Assembly (NCBI GenBank): GCA_030674185.1
Contig: JAPXFY010000022.1
Span: 40,642,085 to 40,706,084, forward strand
Length of the DNA: 64,000 nucleotides
Reading direction: 5' to 3'
Source: Monoplex corrugatus
Lineage: Eukaryota > Mollusca > Gastropoda > Littorinimorpha > Ranellidae
Shown: positions 45,313 to 57,070 of the stretch, piece by piece
Layout of the letters: each line of letters opens with the position of its first letter
Position numbering within the stretch: the stretch's first letter is position 1
Translations under genes and position numbers: made by a program
The notes under the pieces: model-generated
Databases searched by the model: none
What the model saw: only the letters and a program-made list of their open reading frames with translations
What the model was told of the DNA's origin: nothing

Positions 45313-45940
45313 AGACATCCCCCCCCCCCCCACCCCGTGGGGATGCTGGAGGCTCTATCAGTATAAATAGTATCCCCACCTTTTGGAAATTCTGTGCCAG
45401 AAAGTTCCTCTTTTCTGTCACTTTCTTCGTTTCTTTCATCGTCTTTTGCTTTCTGTCATTTCTTCTTATCATTTTCTGCCTGGCTGGTCTATTCACCCTG
45501 TATGTGTTCGATAAAGTCTGACCTACTTACCCTTTGGACTGATCATTGGGTACATGTTTTGAGTGCATTTTTGGCTCTAGGGAAATGTGATATCATCATC
45601 ATTATCAGGTGCCTTGCCACATGGCGTTGACAATCATGGCCTTCCATCTGTTTCCATCACTTGTAGCCTCAAGCACCTCTTCCACCCTCTTTGTCTTCAG
45701 CCACTCTGCAAGTCCGTCCAGTATCTTCTCCCTGGGTCTACCTGGGAAGTGATATGCGGAAGCAATTTAAGGCAATTTAGGCCCGTTTTTTCTATGTTGT
45801 AGCGTCTTTAATTATGTTTAAATTTAGATTCAGGTGTTTTTTTTTTTAATCCCTTGTGTGATAAATTGAATGGAGTAGTCAAGCCACGGACATCTCGTTT
45901 AAGTACGTGCGCGAATGCATTGATACGTGTACTTCTCTCT
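45313..45940 (+). mobile_element. R530 dispersed repeat, copy E (split, 3' end replaced)
   Basis: Starts at a C run and CCCCGTGGGGATGC, with GTATAAATAGTATCCCCACC and all central landmarks. It carries an RTE fragment at 45594-45748. After ATGCATTGATACGTGTACTT the family 3' end is absent and a CT microsatellite begins. Confidence 0.85.
45594..45748 (-). mobile_element. RTE 3'-end fragment with 7 bp TSD, inside R530 copy E
   Basis: GTGATAT at 45587-45593 and 45749-45755 brackets 155 bp whose start, CATCATCATTATCAGGTGCC, matches the 3' end of the RTE at 19179. Very short, 5'-truncated copy. Confidence 0.9.
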
Positions 45941-45983
45941 CTCTCTGTCTCTCTCTGTGTGTGTCTCTCTCTCTCTCTGTCTG

Positions 45984-46015
<32 letters not shown>

Positions 46016-46105
46016 TCACACTCACACACACACACACACATCTCACACACACAGTTTCTTTCTCTTAGTTTCTATCTCTCTCACACACACACACATACAC
46101 ACACG

Positions 46106-46174
<69 letters not shown>

Positions 46175-46200
46175 CACGCACACACACACACACACAGAGT
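45941..46200. repeat. (CT)n then (CA)n microsatellites
   Basis: CT/TGTC to about 46015, CA with breaks to 46200. Confidence 0.95.
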
Positions 46201-46330
46201 GAATATACGTTAAATCAAAGAACAAACGAACGAACACAAACACACACACACGTATAGGTACAGTACCAGTACACAGACACAATGAACTTTGGACAACTCT
46301 TGTTGGATCACACATGTTATTATTCATTGA

Positions 46331-46402
46331 TCTACATAATTATAACAATGTTCACAATCTCTGGTGACTTTCACACACGCACACACACACACACACACAC
46401 AC

Positions 46403-46442
<40 letters not shown>

Positions 46443-46507
46443 ACACACAACACACACATCTGTCCACATGATTATGACAATATTCACAATCTGCGGTGAC
46501 TTTCACT
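46331..46507. repeat. Duplicated 43 bp unit flanking a (CA)n array
   Basis: ATAACAATGTTCACAATCTC and GGTGACTTTCAC near 46340-46374 recur as ATGACAATATTCACAATCTG and GGTGACTTTCAC near 46472-46507, about 133 bp apart, with CA repeats between. Confidence 0.85.
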
Positions 46508-46765
46508 TTGGTCAATTTATGATATGAATGTAAAAATAAGGCGTACAATATATAATGACTTAGAATATTACACAGCACAAAACACGCACACACACAGACA
46601 CACACTGGGAGAACCATCAAGACTAGGAGGGGTCCAGGAGGTCCTGGGCGTGCTGAAGCCTTTTGCTCCGTCGGGACCACGAGGTGAGCGTATGACTTGT
46701 ATTGCTGTCCCTATCTTCTTCACACACTTCACTTTGTCGGCCAAACGACGTGTCTGGAACAACAA
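46508..46765. other. Single-copy-looking sequence
   Basis: No feature recognised. GGTCCAGGAGGTCCTGG near 46631 is a short palindrome. Confidence 0.45.
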
Positions 46766-46958
46766 TTAACTCTTTGACTCCCGCACCCTATCTACCAACT
46801 GCAAAAACGTAAACCCTCAACTCCCTTACCCTATCCTCCAGCTTACTGCAGGAAGCTGATGGGTAGGGTGAGGAAGTCAAAGGGTTACAATTTTGATTCG
46901 CTAGCATGGTTCACTATGAAGGAAGCTGGTGGACAAGGTGCGGGAGTCAAAAGGTTAA
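46766..46958. mobile_element. Complete TTAA-flanked MITE with nested hairpins
   Basis: TTAA at 46766-46769 and 46955-46958; termini CTCTTTGACTCCCGCACC and GGTGCGGGAGTCAAAAGG. Inside lies a second palindrome (ACTCCCTTACCCTATCC ... GGTAGGGTGAGGAAGTC) around CTTACTGCAGGAAG. 193 bp including both TTAA. Same family as 39577-41075. No transposase is encoded. Confidence 0.87.
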
Positions 46959-47009
46959 ACAGGCGTGAAGACATGGTGTTAAAGACGGTTACATGTAGTG
47001 AAACTAATG

Positions 47010-47016
47010 CATCTCT

Positions 47017-47069
<53 letters not shown>

Positions 47070-47154
47070 CCTCTCTCTCCTTGTTAGTTTGTGCGTGTGC
47101 GCGCTCTCTCTCTCTGTGCGCGCTCTCTCTCTCTCTGTGTTGTGTGTGTGTGTG

Positions 47155-47194
<40 letters not shown>

Positions 47195-47212
47195 CTCCCT
47201 TTCTCTCTCTAC
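47010..47212. repeat. (CT)n microsatellite with GTGCGC breaks
   Basis: CT arrays at about 47014-47080, 47105-47140 and 47155-47210. Confidence 0.95.
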
Positions 47213-47402
47213 CCTTGTCAAAAAACAAAAAAACAAAGCAATAAAAACACACACAAATAAAATAAAAACGTAACGTAGATCAGTGGTTTTACCACTTGCA
47301 GCAAGTAGTGGAAAAAAGGGAAGGGAAGAAACTGTGGATGGTGGTACCACCGACCGTAACGAGTAAACAAACCACTCTAAAGGAAGATAAACTTGCACTT
47401 AG

Positions 47403-50400
47403 TGTTTACACCATTTTACCCGTGTTTTGTACACATATTTTTACACCATTTTACCTGTGGTTTGTACACATAGTTTTTACACCATTTTACCGTGTTTGTA
47501 CACATAGTTTTTACACCATTTACCCGGTTTTTGTACCAAAGTTTTACACCATTTGCCCGTGTTTTGTACACATAGTTTGTATATCATTTTACCCGTGTTT
47601 TGTACCGAGAGTTTTTACACTATTTTACCCGTGTTTTGTACACATATTTTTTACACCATTCTACCCGTGTTTTGTACACATAGTGTTTACACCATTGTGC
47701 CCGTGTTTTGTACACGTAGTTTTTACACCATTTTACCTGTGTTTTGTACACGTAGTTTTTACACCATTTTACCTGTGTTTTGTACACATAGTTTTTACAC
47801 CATTTTACCTGTGTTTTGTACACATAGTTTTTTACACCGTTTTACCTGTGTTTTGTACACACAGTTTTTACACCATTTTACCTGTGTTTTGTACACATAG
47901 TTTTTACACCGTTTTACCTGTGTTTTGTACACAGTTTTTACACCATTTTACCTGTGTTTTGTACACAGTTTTTACACCATTTTACCCGTGTTTTGTACAG
48001 ATAGTTTTCACACCATTTTACCTGTGTTTTGTACCTATGAATTTTACACCATTTTACCCGTGTCTTGTACACAGTTTTTACACCATTTTACCCGTGTCTT
48101 GTACACATAGTGTTTACACCATTTTACCCGTGTCTTGTACACAGTTTTTACACCATTTTACCCGTGTCTTGTACACAGTTTTTACACCATTTTACCGTGT
48201 CTTGTACACATAGTGTTTACACCATTTTACCCGTGTCTTGTACACAGTTTTTACACCATTTTACCCGTGTCTTGTACACAATTTTTACACCATTTTACCC
48301 GTGTCTTGTACACAGTTTTTACACCATTTTACCTGTGTTTTGTACCCATGAATTTTACACCATTTTACCCGTGTCTTGTACACAGTTTTTACACCATTCT
48401 ACCCGTCTTTTGTACACATAGTGTTTACACTGTTCTACCCGTGTTTTGTACACGTAGTTTGTATATCATTTTACCCGTGTTTTGTACCGAGAGTTTTTTA
48501 TACTATTTTACCCGTGTTTTGTACACATATTTTTACACCATTCTACCCGTGTTTTGTACACATAGCTTTTACACCATTTTACCCGTTTTTTATACACACA
48601 GCTTTTACACTATTTTACCCGTATTTTGTACACAGTTTTTACACCATTCTACCCGTGTTTTGTACACACAGTTTTTTACACCATTTTACCCGTGTTTTGT
48701 ACACAGTTTTTTACACCATTTACCTGTGTTTTTTTACAGTTTTTACACCATTTTACCTGTGTTTTGTACACACAGTTTTTACATCATTTTACCCGTGTTT
48801 TGTACACAGTTTTTACACCATTTTACCTGTGTTATGTACACAGTTTTTACACCGTTTTATCCGTGTTTTGTAAACATAGTTTTTACATCATTTTACCAGT
48901 CTTTTGTACACATAGTTTTTTACATTATTTTACCCGTGTTTTGTACACAGTTTTTACACCATTTTACCTGTGTTTTGTACACAGTTTTTACATCATTTTA
49001 CCTGAGTTTTGTACACAGTTTTTACATCATTTTACCCGTGTTTTGTACACAAGTTTTTACACTATTTTACCCGTGTATTGCACACATAGTTTTTAGATCA
49101 TTTTACATGTGTTTTGTACACAGTTTTTACACCATTTTACCTGTGTTTTGTACACATAGTTTTTACACCATTCTACCGGAATTTTGTACACACAGTTTTT
49201 ACACCATTTTACCGGAGTTTTGTACACATAGTTTTTACATCATTTTACCTGTGTTTTGTACACATAGTTTTTACACCATTCTACCGGAGTTTTGTACACA
49301 TAGTTTTTACACCATTCTACCGGAGTTTTGTACACATATGTTTTTACATCATTTTACCTGTGTTTTGTACACATAGTTTTTACATCATTTTACCTGTGTT
49401 TTGTACACAGTTTTTTACATCATTTTACCCGTGATTGTACACAGTTTTTACACCATTTTACCTGTGTTTTGTACACGTAGTTTTTACACCATTTTACCCG
49501 TGTTTTGTACACAGTTTTTACACCATTTTACCCGTGTTTTCTACACATAGTTTTTACATCATTTTACCTGTGTTTTGTACACAGTGTTTTACACCATGTT
49601 ACCTGTCTTTTGTACACAGTTTTTACACCATTTTACCCGTGTTTTGTACACAGTTTTTCACCGTTTTACCTGTGTTTTGTACACAGTTTTTACACCATTT
49701 TACCCGTGTTTTGTACACATAGTTTTTACATCATTTTACCTGTGATTTGTACACAGTTTTTTACACCATTTTTACCTGTGTTTTGTACACAGTTTTTACA
49801 CCATTTTACCCGTGCTTTGTAGACATAGTTTTTACACCATTTTACCTGTGTTTTGTACACATAGTTTTTACACCATTTTACCCGTGTTTTGTACACACAG
49901 TTTTTTACATCATTTTACCCGTGTTTTGTACACAGTTTTTATACCATTTTACTTGTGTGTTTTGTACACATAGTTTTTACACCATTCTACCCGGGTTTTG
50001 TACAGATAGATTTTTACACTAATTTACCCGTGTTCGTGTACACAGTTTTTACAACCATTTTACCGTGTTTTGTACAGATAGTTTTTACACCATTTTACCT
50101 GTGTTTTGTACCCATGAATTTTTCACCATTTTACCGTGTCTTGTACACAGTTTTTACACCATTTTACCCGTCTTTTGTACACATAGTGTTTACACCATTG
50201 TGCCCGTTTTTGTACACATAGTTTGTTAATCATTTTACCCGTGTTTTGTACAAGATGTTTTACACATATTTTTACACCATTTTACCCTGTGTTTTGTACA
50301 CATAGCTTTTACATCATTTTACCCGTGTTTTGTACACACAGCTTTTACACCATTTTACCCGTATTTTGTAAACAGTTTTTACACCATTCTACCCGTGTTT

Positions 50401-52922
50401 TGTACACATAGATTTTACACCATTTTACCTGTGTTTTGTACACAGTTTTTACACCATTTTACCTGTGTTTTGTACACAGTTTTTACATCATTTTACCCGT
50501 GTTTTGTACACAGTTTTTACATCATTTTACCCGTGTTTTGTACACAGATTTTACACCATTTTACCTTTGTTTTGTACACAGTTTTTACACCATTTTACCT
50601 GTGTTTTGTACACAGTTTTTACATCATTTTACCCGTGTTTTGTACACAGTTTTTACATCATTTTTCCCGTGTTTTGTACACACAGTTTTTACACCATTTT
50701 ACCCGTGTTTTGTACACACAGTCTTTACATCATTTTACCTGTGTTTGTACACAGTTTTTACACCATTTTACCTGTGTTTTGTACTCATAGATTTTACACC
50801 ATTTTACCCGTGTTTTGTACACACAGTTTTTACATCATTTTACCCGTGTTTGTACACAGTTTTTACACCATTTTTCCTGTGTTTTGTACACATAGTTTTT
50901 CCACCATTCTACTCGAGTTTTGTACACAGTTTTTTACACCAATTTACTTGTGTCTTGTACACAGTTTTTACACAATTTTTCCCGTGTTTTGTACACACAA
51001 TTTTTACACCATTTTACCCGTGTTTTGTACACAGGTTTTACACCATTTTACCTGTGTTTTGTACACAGTTTTTACACCAGTTTACCTGTGTTTTGTACAC
51101 ATAGTTTTTACACCATTTTACCAGTGTTTTGTACACAGCTTTTACACCATTTTACCCGTGTTTTGTACACATAGTTTTTACACCATTCTACCCTTGTTTT
51201 GTACTCATAGTTTTTACACCAGTTTACCTGTGTGTTGTACTCATAGTTTTTACACCATTCTACCCGTGTTTTGTACCCATAGTTTTTACACCATTCTACC
51301 CGCGTTTTGTAGACATATTTTCTACACCATTTTACCCGTGTTTTGTACACATAGTTTTTACACCATTTCCCCATGTTTTGTACACAGTTTTACACCAGTT
51401 TACCTGTGTTTTGTACACTGTTTTTACACCATTTTCCTGTGTTTTCTACACAGTTTTTACACCATTTTACCTGTGTTTTGTACACATAGTTTTTACACCA
51501 TTTTACCCGTGTTTTGTACACAGTTTTTACACCATTTTACCTGTGTTTTGTACACATAGTTTTTACACCATTTTACCCGTGTTTTGTACACAGTTTTTAT
51601 ACCATTTTACCTGTGTTTTGTACACATAGTTTTTACACCATTCTACCCGGGTTTTGTACAGATAGATTTTTACACTAATTTACCCGTGTCGTGTACACAT
51701 TTTGTACATCATTTTACCCGTGTTTTGTACAGATAGTTTTCACATCATTTTACCTGTGTTTTGTACCCATGAATTTTACACCATTTTACCCGTGTCTTAT
51801 ACACAGTTTTACACCATTTTACCCGTCTTTTGTACACATAGTGTTTACACCATTGTGCCCGTGTTTTGCACACATAGTTTGTATATCATTTTACACGTGT
51901 TTTGTACCGAGAGTTTTTATACTATTTTACCCGTGTTTTGTACACATATTTTTTACACCATTCTACCCGTGTATTGTACACATAGCTTTTACACCATTTT
52001 ACCCGTATTTTGTACACACAGCTTTTACACCATTTTACCCGTGTTTTGTACACATAGTTTTTACACCATTTTACCTGTGTTTTGTACACATAGGTTTTAC
52101 ACCATTTTACCCGTGTTTTGTACACAGTTTTTACACCATTCTACCCGTGTTTTGTACACACAGTTTTTACACCATTTTACCCGTGTTTTGTACACAGTTT
52201 TTACACCATTTTACCTGTGTTTTGTACACACAGCTTTTACATCATTTTACCAGTGTTTTGTACACAGTTTTTACACCATTCTACCCGTGTTTTGTACACA
52301 TAGTTTTTACACCATTCTACCCGTATTTTGTACACAGTTTTTTACACCATTCTACCCGTGTTTTGTACACACAGTTTTTACACCATCTTACCCGTGTTTT
52401 GTACACACAGCTTTTACACCATTTTACCCGTATTTTGTACACAGGTTTTACACCATTTTACCTGTGTTTTGTACACAGTTTTTACACCATTTTACCCGTG
52501 ATTTGTACACATAGTTTTTACATCATTTTACCTGTGTTTTGTACACAGTTTTTACATCATTTTACCCGTGTTTTGTACACACAGTTTTTACATCATTTTA
52601 CCCGTGTTTGTACACAGTTTTTACATTTTTTTACCTGTGTTTTGTACACATAATTTTTACACCATTTTACCTGTGTTTGTACACAGTTTTTACATCCTTT
52701 ACCTGTGTATTGTACACACAGTTTTTACACCATTTTACCTGTGTTTTGTACACACAGTTTTTACACCATTCTACCCGAGTTTTGTACACAGTTTTTACAC
52801 CATTTTACCCGTGTTTTGTACACATTTTTTACACCATTTTAACCGTGTTTTGTACACAGTTTTTACACCATTTTACCTGTGTTTTGTACACACAGTTTTT
52901 ACACCATTCTACCCGAGTTTTG
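47403..52922 (+). repeat. Satellite F, left block (34/36 bp units)
   Basis: Units carry GTTTTTACACCATTTTACCC and GTGTTTTGTACACA, with or without TA/CA before the next G (36 or 34 bp). Common variants: CCTGTG for CCCGTG, CATCATTT for CACCATTT, GTACCCATGAATTTT. About 155 units by length. The frames of up to 413 codons are repeat translations. Confidence 0.96.
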
Positions 52923-53545
52923 ATTATATTATCATTGACAGATCCTGGAAATCAACTGTCCTCAATGCAAAAACAAAGCCTGGAACAGACTGCGACACGG
53001 ATCACATTCTTGTGGACAACCAAATTAAGAATGAAAATATTGAAGAAGCCTAAAACCAAATCGACGCCAAAGTTCGACATATCAAAATTAGAAAACCCTG
53101 AGCTGGCGTTAGAATTTAGTATAGAAACAAGTAATCGTTTCTTAAAGTTACTTGAAGTTTGGGATGAAAATGACTCATATCCTGATGAAATCTGGACAGA
53201 CATAAAAAACACACTGACCAAAATCTCTGAAGAAAAACTAGGAAAAGAAGAGAAAAGGAAAAAAGCTAAGCCCTACATAAGTCAGGAAGTGATAGATCTG
53301 GCAGAAAAGAAAAGTCAAGCTCGAAAGCAGGGAGAGCGGGAAAAATACTCAGCACTGAAAAGGGAAATAAAAAGTAAAGTCAGAAGAGACAAAGCAAATT
53401 GGCTGGCACAAGAATGCAGTAAAATCAATGAACACAACGAAAACAGGAAGTCGAGGGAGCTCTTCAAACAAATAAAAAAAGTGAAAAAAAACAAATTTCA
53501 AAGCAACAAACCAATGCATCAACAACAAGGATGGTCACACTCTGA
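52923..53545 (+). pseudogene. RTE endonuclease C-terminus and RT N-terminal linker, two frameshifts
   Basis: The first frame reads DYIIIDRSWKSTVLNAK then PGTDCDTDHILV, the end of the AP-like endonuclease with its QIDYI-type and terminal DH motifs. Near 53030 the frame shifts and a Lys/Glu-rich linker follows (KPKTKSTPKFDISKLENPEL to RELFKQIKKVKK). A second shift in an A8 run at 53484-53491 moves into the frame reading NNKDGHTLTEPDDVLDRW, which is the frame of the RT below. The first half of the endonuclease, including the WN and catalytic Glu region, is missing. Confidence 0.9.
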
Positions 53546-53562
53546 CTGAACCAGATGATGTC

Positions 53563-55200
53563 TTGGATAGGTGGAACGAATATGGCACATCACTTTTTGG
53601 CAAACCTGACAGCCATGAAAATAATTTAGAGCCAAATTTGGAATTGACCCCTGGAGATACGGAACCTGAACCTCAGCTCAGCGAAGTTGAATCTGCCATT
53701 AAAGATCTAAAATGCAGAAAGTCTCCTGGTCTTGACAATATTCCTGGAGAGTTGTTGAAACACTCAGGTGATGGTGGACTCAAAGTAATGCATCACTTAT
53801 GCTGCAAGATATGGAAGACTTGTCAGTGGCCTACAGACTGGAAGCTCCAAGAATTTGTCATGTTACATAAGAGTGGAAATGTCAAAGACTGCAACAATTA
53901 TAGAACAATTGCACTGATCAGTCATGCCAGTAAAATACTGCTGATAATAATTTTAAACAGGTTAAAGCCAAAAGTAGAGGAAGAGCTATCCGACTGTCAG
54001 GCAGGCTATAGGAAAAACAGGGGAACAATAGATATGCTGTTTGTACTCCAGATATTGATAGAAAAGATTAGAAACACAGACCAAGAGATGTTCATCGTTT
54101 TCATTGACTACAGCAAAGCGTTTGATAGCGTGATTCACCAAAGTCTTTTCCACTTCATGATCAAAATGGGTTTTCCAAGACATCTGGTTTCCCTCATAGC
54201 TTCATTATATAATGATCAAAAAGCAACAATCAGATGGAATAATCAAAACTGCAAATTTTTTAACATCACTAAAGGGGTAAGGCAAGGTTGCATCCTGTCT
54301 CCACATCTCTTCAGCATATACACTGAACATATCATGAGAGAAGCAGACATAGAAGACATGGGAGTAAATATTGGTGGTAGAAACCTGTCAAATTTACGCT
54401 ACGCAGATGACACAGGATTACTGGCAGACAACATTACAAGCTCTAGGAGGATCCTGTACAGGGTAGACCAGGTTGGAAAGGCAGCTGGGCTGGACTTAAA
54501 TTCAAAGAAGACAAAGGTTATGCATGTTGCAGGCAAATATAACACTAGACAGGACCAGATCATGCTAAACCAAGTCCCTCTAGAAAATGTCAAGGACTTT
54601 AGATATTTAGGTTCAGTCAAGACACACGATGGAACATGCTCAAAAGACATAAAGATGAGAATTGGAATGGCCAAGAACAGTATGGTTCAATTGAACAATA
54701 TTTGGAAAGACCACAGCATAACAGCAGACCTTAAGATAAAACTCTTAAAATGTCTTGTCTGGCCAGTGATGTTATACGGCTGCGAGGCATGGACAATGAA
54801 GAAAGAGGATGAAAGACGAGTGGAAGCAGCAGAGCTGTGGTTTTACCGAAGACTGCTGAGGGTCAAATGGACGGATAGGCGCTCAAATGAAAGCATACTG
54901 AATGAGTTGGGTACTACACGCAAGCTTCTAGTACTCATACAACGGAGGAAACTGAAATATGTTGGACACGCAATCCGTAATGAGAGAACAGACTTGATGT
55001 CCACTGTCCTCCAAGGTAAAGTGGAAGGAAAGAGAAACAGAGGACGGCCACCTGCATCACTTGCTAGAAACATCACAAACATCAGTGGCAAGAAACTCCA
55101 AGAGGTGGTCAGACTTAGCCAAGATCGAGAGTGCTGGAGGCAACTTGTGAGGACATCATGTGCAGCGGCCAACACTGTTCCCGGTGACGCCGACAGGTGA
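53563..55200 (+). CDS. RTE reverse transcriptase, open frame of 545 codons
   Basis: Annotated from the first Met, which is internal; the frame is open further upstream (to about 53492). Motifs in order: SPGLDNIPGELLK at 54-66, LHKSGNVKDCNNYRTIALIS at 101-120, QAGYRKNRGT at 146-155, FIDYSKAFDS (motif A, D182) at 180-189, GVRQGCILSPHLF at 238-250, YADD at 280-283, GLDLNSKKTKVM and FRYLGSV after it, then the C-terminal GCEAWTMKKEDERRVEAAEL, LWFYRRLLRVKW and GKRNRGRPP. Both YADD aspartates and the motif A aspartate are present and there are no internal stops. It would copy element RNA at nicked chromosomal DNA, but the copy lacks an intact endonuclease and any visible promoter, so it is probably not autonomously mobile. 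Confidence 0.9.
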   Translation: MDRWNEYGTSLFGKPDSHENNLEPNLELTPGDTEPEPQLSEVESAIKDLKCRKSPGLDNIPGELLKHSGDGGLKVMHHLCCKIWKTCQWPTDWKLQEFVMLHKSGNVKDCNNYRTIALISHASKILLIIILNRLKPKVEEELSDCQAGYRKNRGTIDMLFVLQILIEKIRNTDQEMFIVFIDYSKAFDSVIHQSLFHFMIKMGFPRHLVSLIASLYNDQKATIRWNNQNCKFFNITKGVRQGCILSPHLFSIYTEHIMREADIEDMGVNIGGRNLSNLRYADDTGLLADNITSSRRILYRVDQVGKAAGLDLNSKKTKVMHVAGKYNTRQDQIMLNQVPLENVKDFRYLGSVKTHDGTCSKDIKMRIGMAKNSMVQLNNIWKDHSITADLKIKLLKCLVWPVMLYGCEAWTMKKEDERRVEAAELWFYRRLLRVKWTDRRSNESILNELGTTRKLLVLIQRRKLKYVGHAIRNERTDLMSTVLQGKVEGKRNRGRPPASLARNITNISGKKLQEVVRLSQDRECWRQLVRTSCAAANTVPGDADR

Positions 55201-55210
55201 GACAGGTGAG

Positions 55211-57070
55211 ACCCGAGTTTTGTACACAGTTTTTACACCTTTTTACCCGTGTTTTATAGACTTAGTTTTCACACCATTTTACCTGTGTTTTGTACCCATG
55301 AATTTTACACTATTTTACCCGTGTCTTGTACACAGTTTTTACACCATTTTACCCGTCTTTTGTACACATAGTGTTTACACCATTTTTCCCGTGTTTTTTG
55401 TACACACAATTTTTACACCATTTTACCCGTGTTTTGTACACAGGTTTTACACCATTTTACCCGTGTTTTGTACACATAGTTTTTACACCATTCTACCCTT
55501 GTTTTGTACTCATAGTTTTTACACCATTTTACCTGTGTTTTGTACTCATAGTTTTTACATCATTCTACCCGTGTTTTGTACCCATAGTTTTTACACTATT
55601 TACCTGTGTTTTTTACTCATAGTTTTTACACCATTTACCTGTGTTTTTTACTCATAGTTTTTACACCATTTACCTGTGTTTTATACCCATAGTTTTTTAC
55701 ACCATTTACCTGTGTTTTTTACTCATAGTTTTTACACCATTCTACCCGCGTTTTGTAGACATAGTTTTTACACCATTTTACCTGTGTTTTGTAAACATAG
55801 TTTTTACATCATTTTACCCGTGTTTTGTACTCATAGTTTTTACACCATTCTACCCGTGTTTTGTACTCATAGTTTTTACATCATTCTACCTGTGTTTTGT
55901 AAACATATTTTCTACACCATTTTACCCGTGTTTTGTACACATAGTTTTTACACCATTTTTACCTGTGTTTTGTACAGATAGTTTTTACACCATTTCCCCA
56001 TGTTTTGTACACAGTTTTTTACACCATTTTACCCGTGTTTTGTACACAGTTTTTACACCATTTTACCTGTGTTTTGTACACAGTTTTTACACCATTTTAC
56101 CCGTGTTTTGTACACAGTTTTTACACCATTTTCCCGTGTTTTGTACACAGTTTTTACACCATTTTACCTGTGTTTTGTACACATAGTTTTTTCACCATTT
56201 TACCTGTGTTTTGTACACAGTTTTTACACCATTTTACCCGTGTTTTGTACACATAGTTTTTACACCATTCTACCCGTGTTTTGTACTCATAGTTTTTACA
56301 CCATTTTATCTGTTTTGTACTCACAGTTTTTACACCATTCTACCCGTGTTTTGTACCCATAGTTTTTACACCATTTTACATGTGTTTTGTACTCATAGTT
56401 TTTACATCATTTTACCCGTGTTTTGTACTCATAGTTTTTGCATCATTTTACCCGTGTTTTGTACACATAGTTTTTACACCATTTTACCCGTGTTTTGTTC
56501 TCATAGTTTTTACATCATTCTACCTGTGTTTTGTACTCATAGTTTTTACATCATTCTACCTGTGTTTTGTAAACATATTTTCTACACCATTTTACCCGTG
56601 TTTTGTACTCATAGTTTTTACACCATTTTACCAGTGTTTTGTACACAGTTTTTACACCATTTTACCCGTGTTTTGTACTCATAATTTTTACATCATTCTA
56701 CCTGTGTTTTGTAAACATATTTTCTACACCATTTTACCTGTGTTTTGTACACATAGTTTTTACACCATTTTACTTGTGTTTTTTACACATAGTGTTTACA
56801 CCATTTTACCCGTGTTTTGTACACATAGGTTTTACACCATTTTAACCGTGTTTTGTACACATAGTTTTTTACGCCATTTTACCCGTGTTTTGGACACATA
56901 GTTTTTACACCATTTTACCTGTGTTTTATACACATAGTTTTTACATCATTTTACCTGTGTTTTGTACATACACATAGTTTTTACAGCATTTTACCCGTAT
57001 TTTATACGCATAGTTTTTACACCATTTTGCCCGTTTTGTGTACACAGTTTTCAGATAATTTTACGCGTGT
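55211..57070 (+). repeat. Satellite F, right block
   Basis: Resumes with the same unit after the RTE insertion. Here GTACTCATAG variants and ATTTTCTACACC variants are frequent. The array decays at about 56950-57070. Confidence 0.95.

Larger units (their letters stand above)
52923..55210 (+). mobile_element. RTE-clade LINE, 5'-truncated, with 12 bp TSD
   Basis: ACCCGAGTTTTG, an uncommon satellite F variant (GAG for GTG), is found at 52911-52922 and 55211-55222. The 2288 bp between starts inside the endonuclease domain and ends ten bases after the RT stop codon, in a doubled GACAGGTGA. Truncation at the 5' end and a minimal 3' UTR are as expected of RTE retrotransposition. It differs clearly from the RTE at 19179 in protein sequence and tail (GACAGGTGA versus GAT), so it is a second RTE lineage. 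Confidence 0.95.

Noticed and set aside
46524..46769. Possible exon near GGTCCAGGAGGTCCTGG
   Set aside because: No splice-flanked conserved frame or known domain could be seen.
47296..52650. Many 100-400 codon frames reading HFTRVLYT, FYPCFVHS and similar
   Set aside because: Translations of the 34/36 bp satellite F unit in shifting frames.
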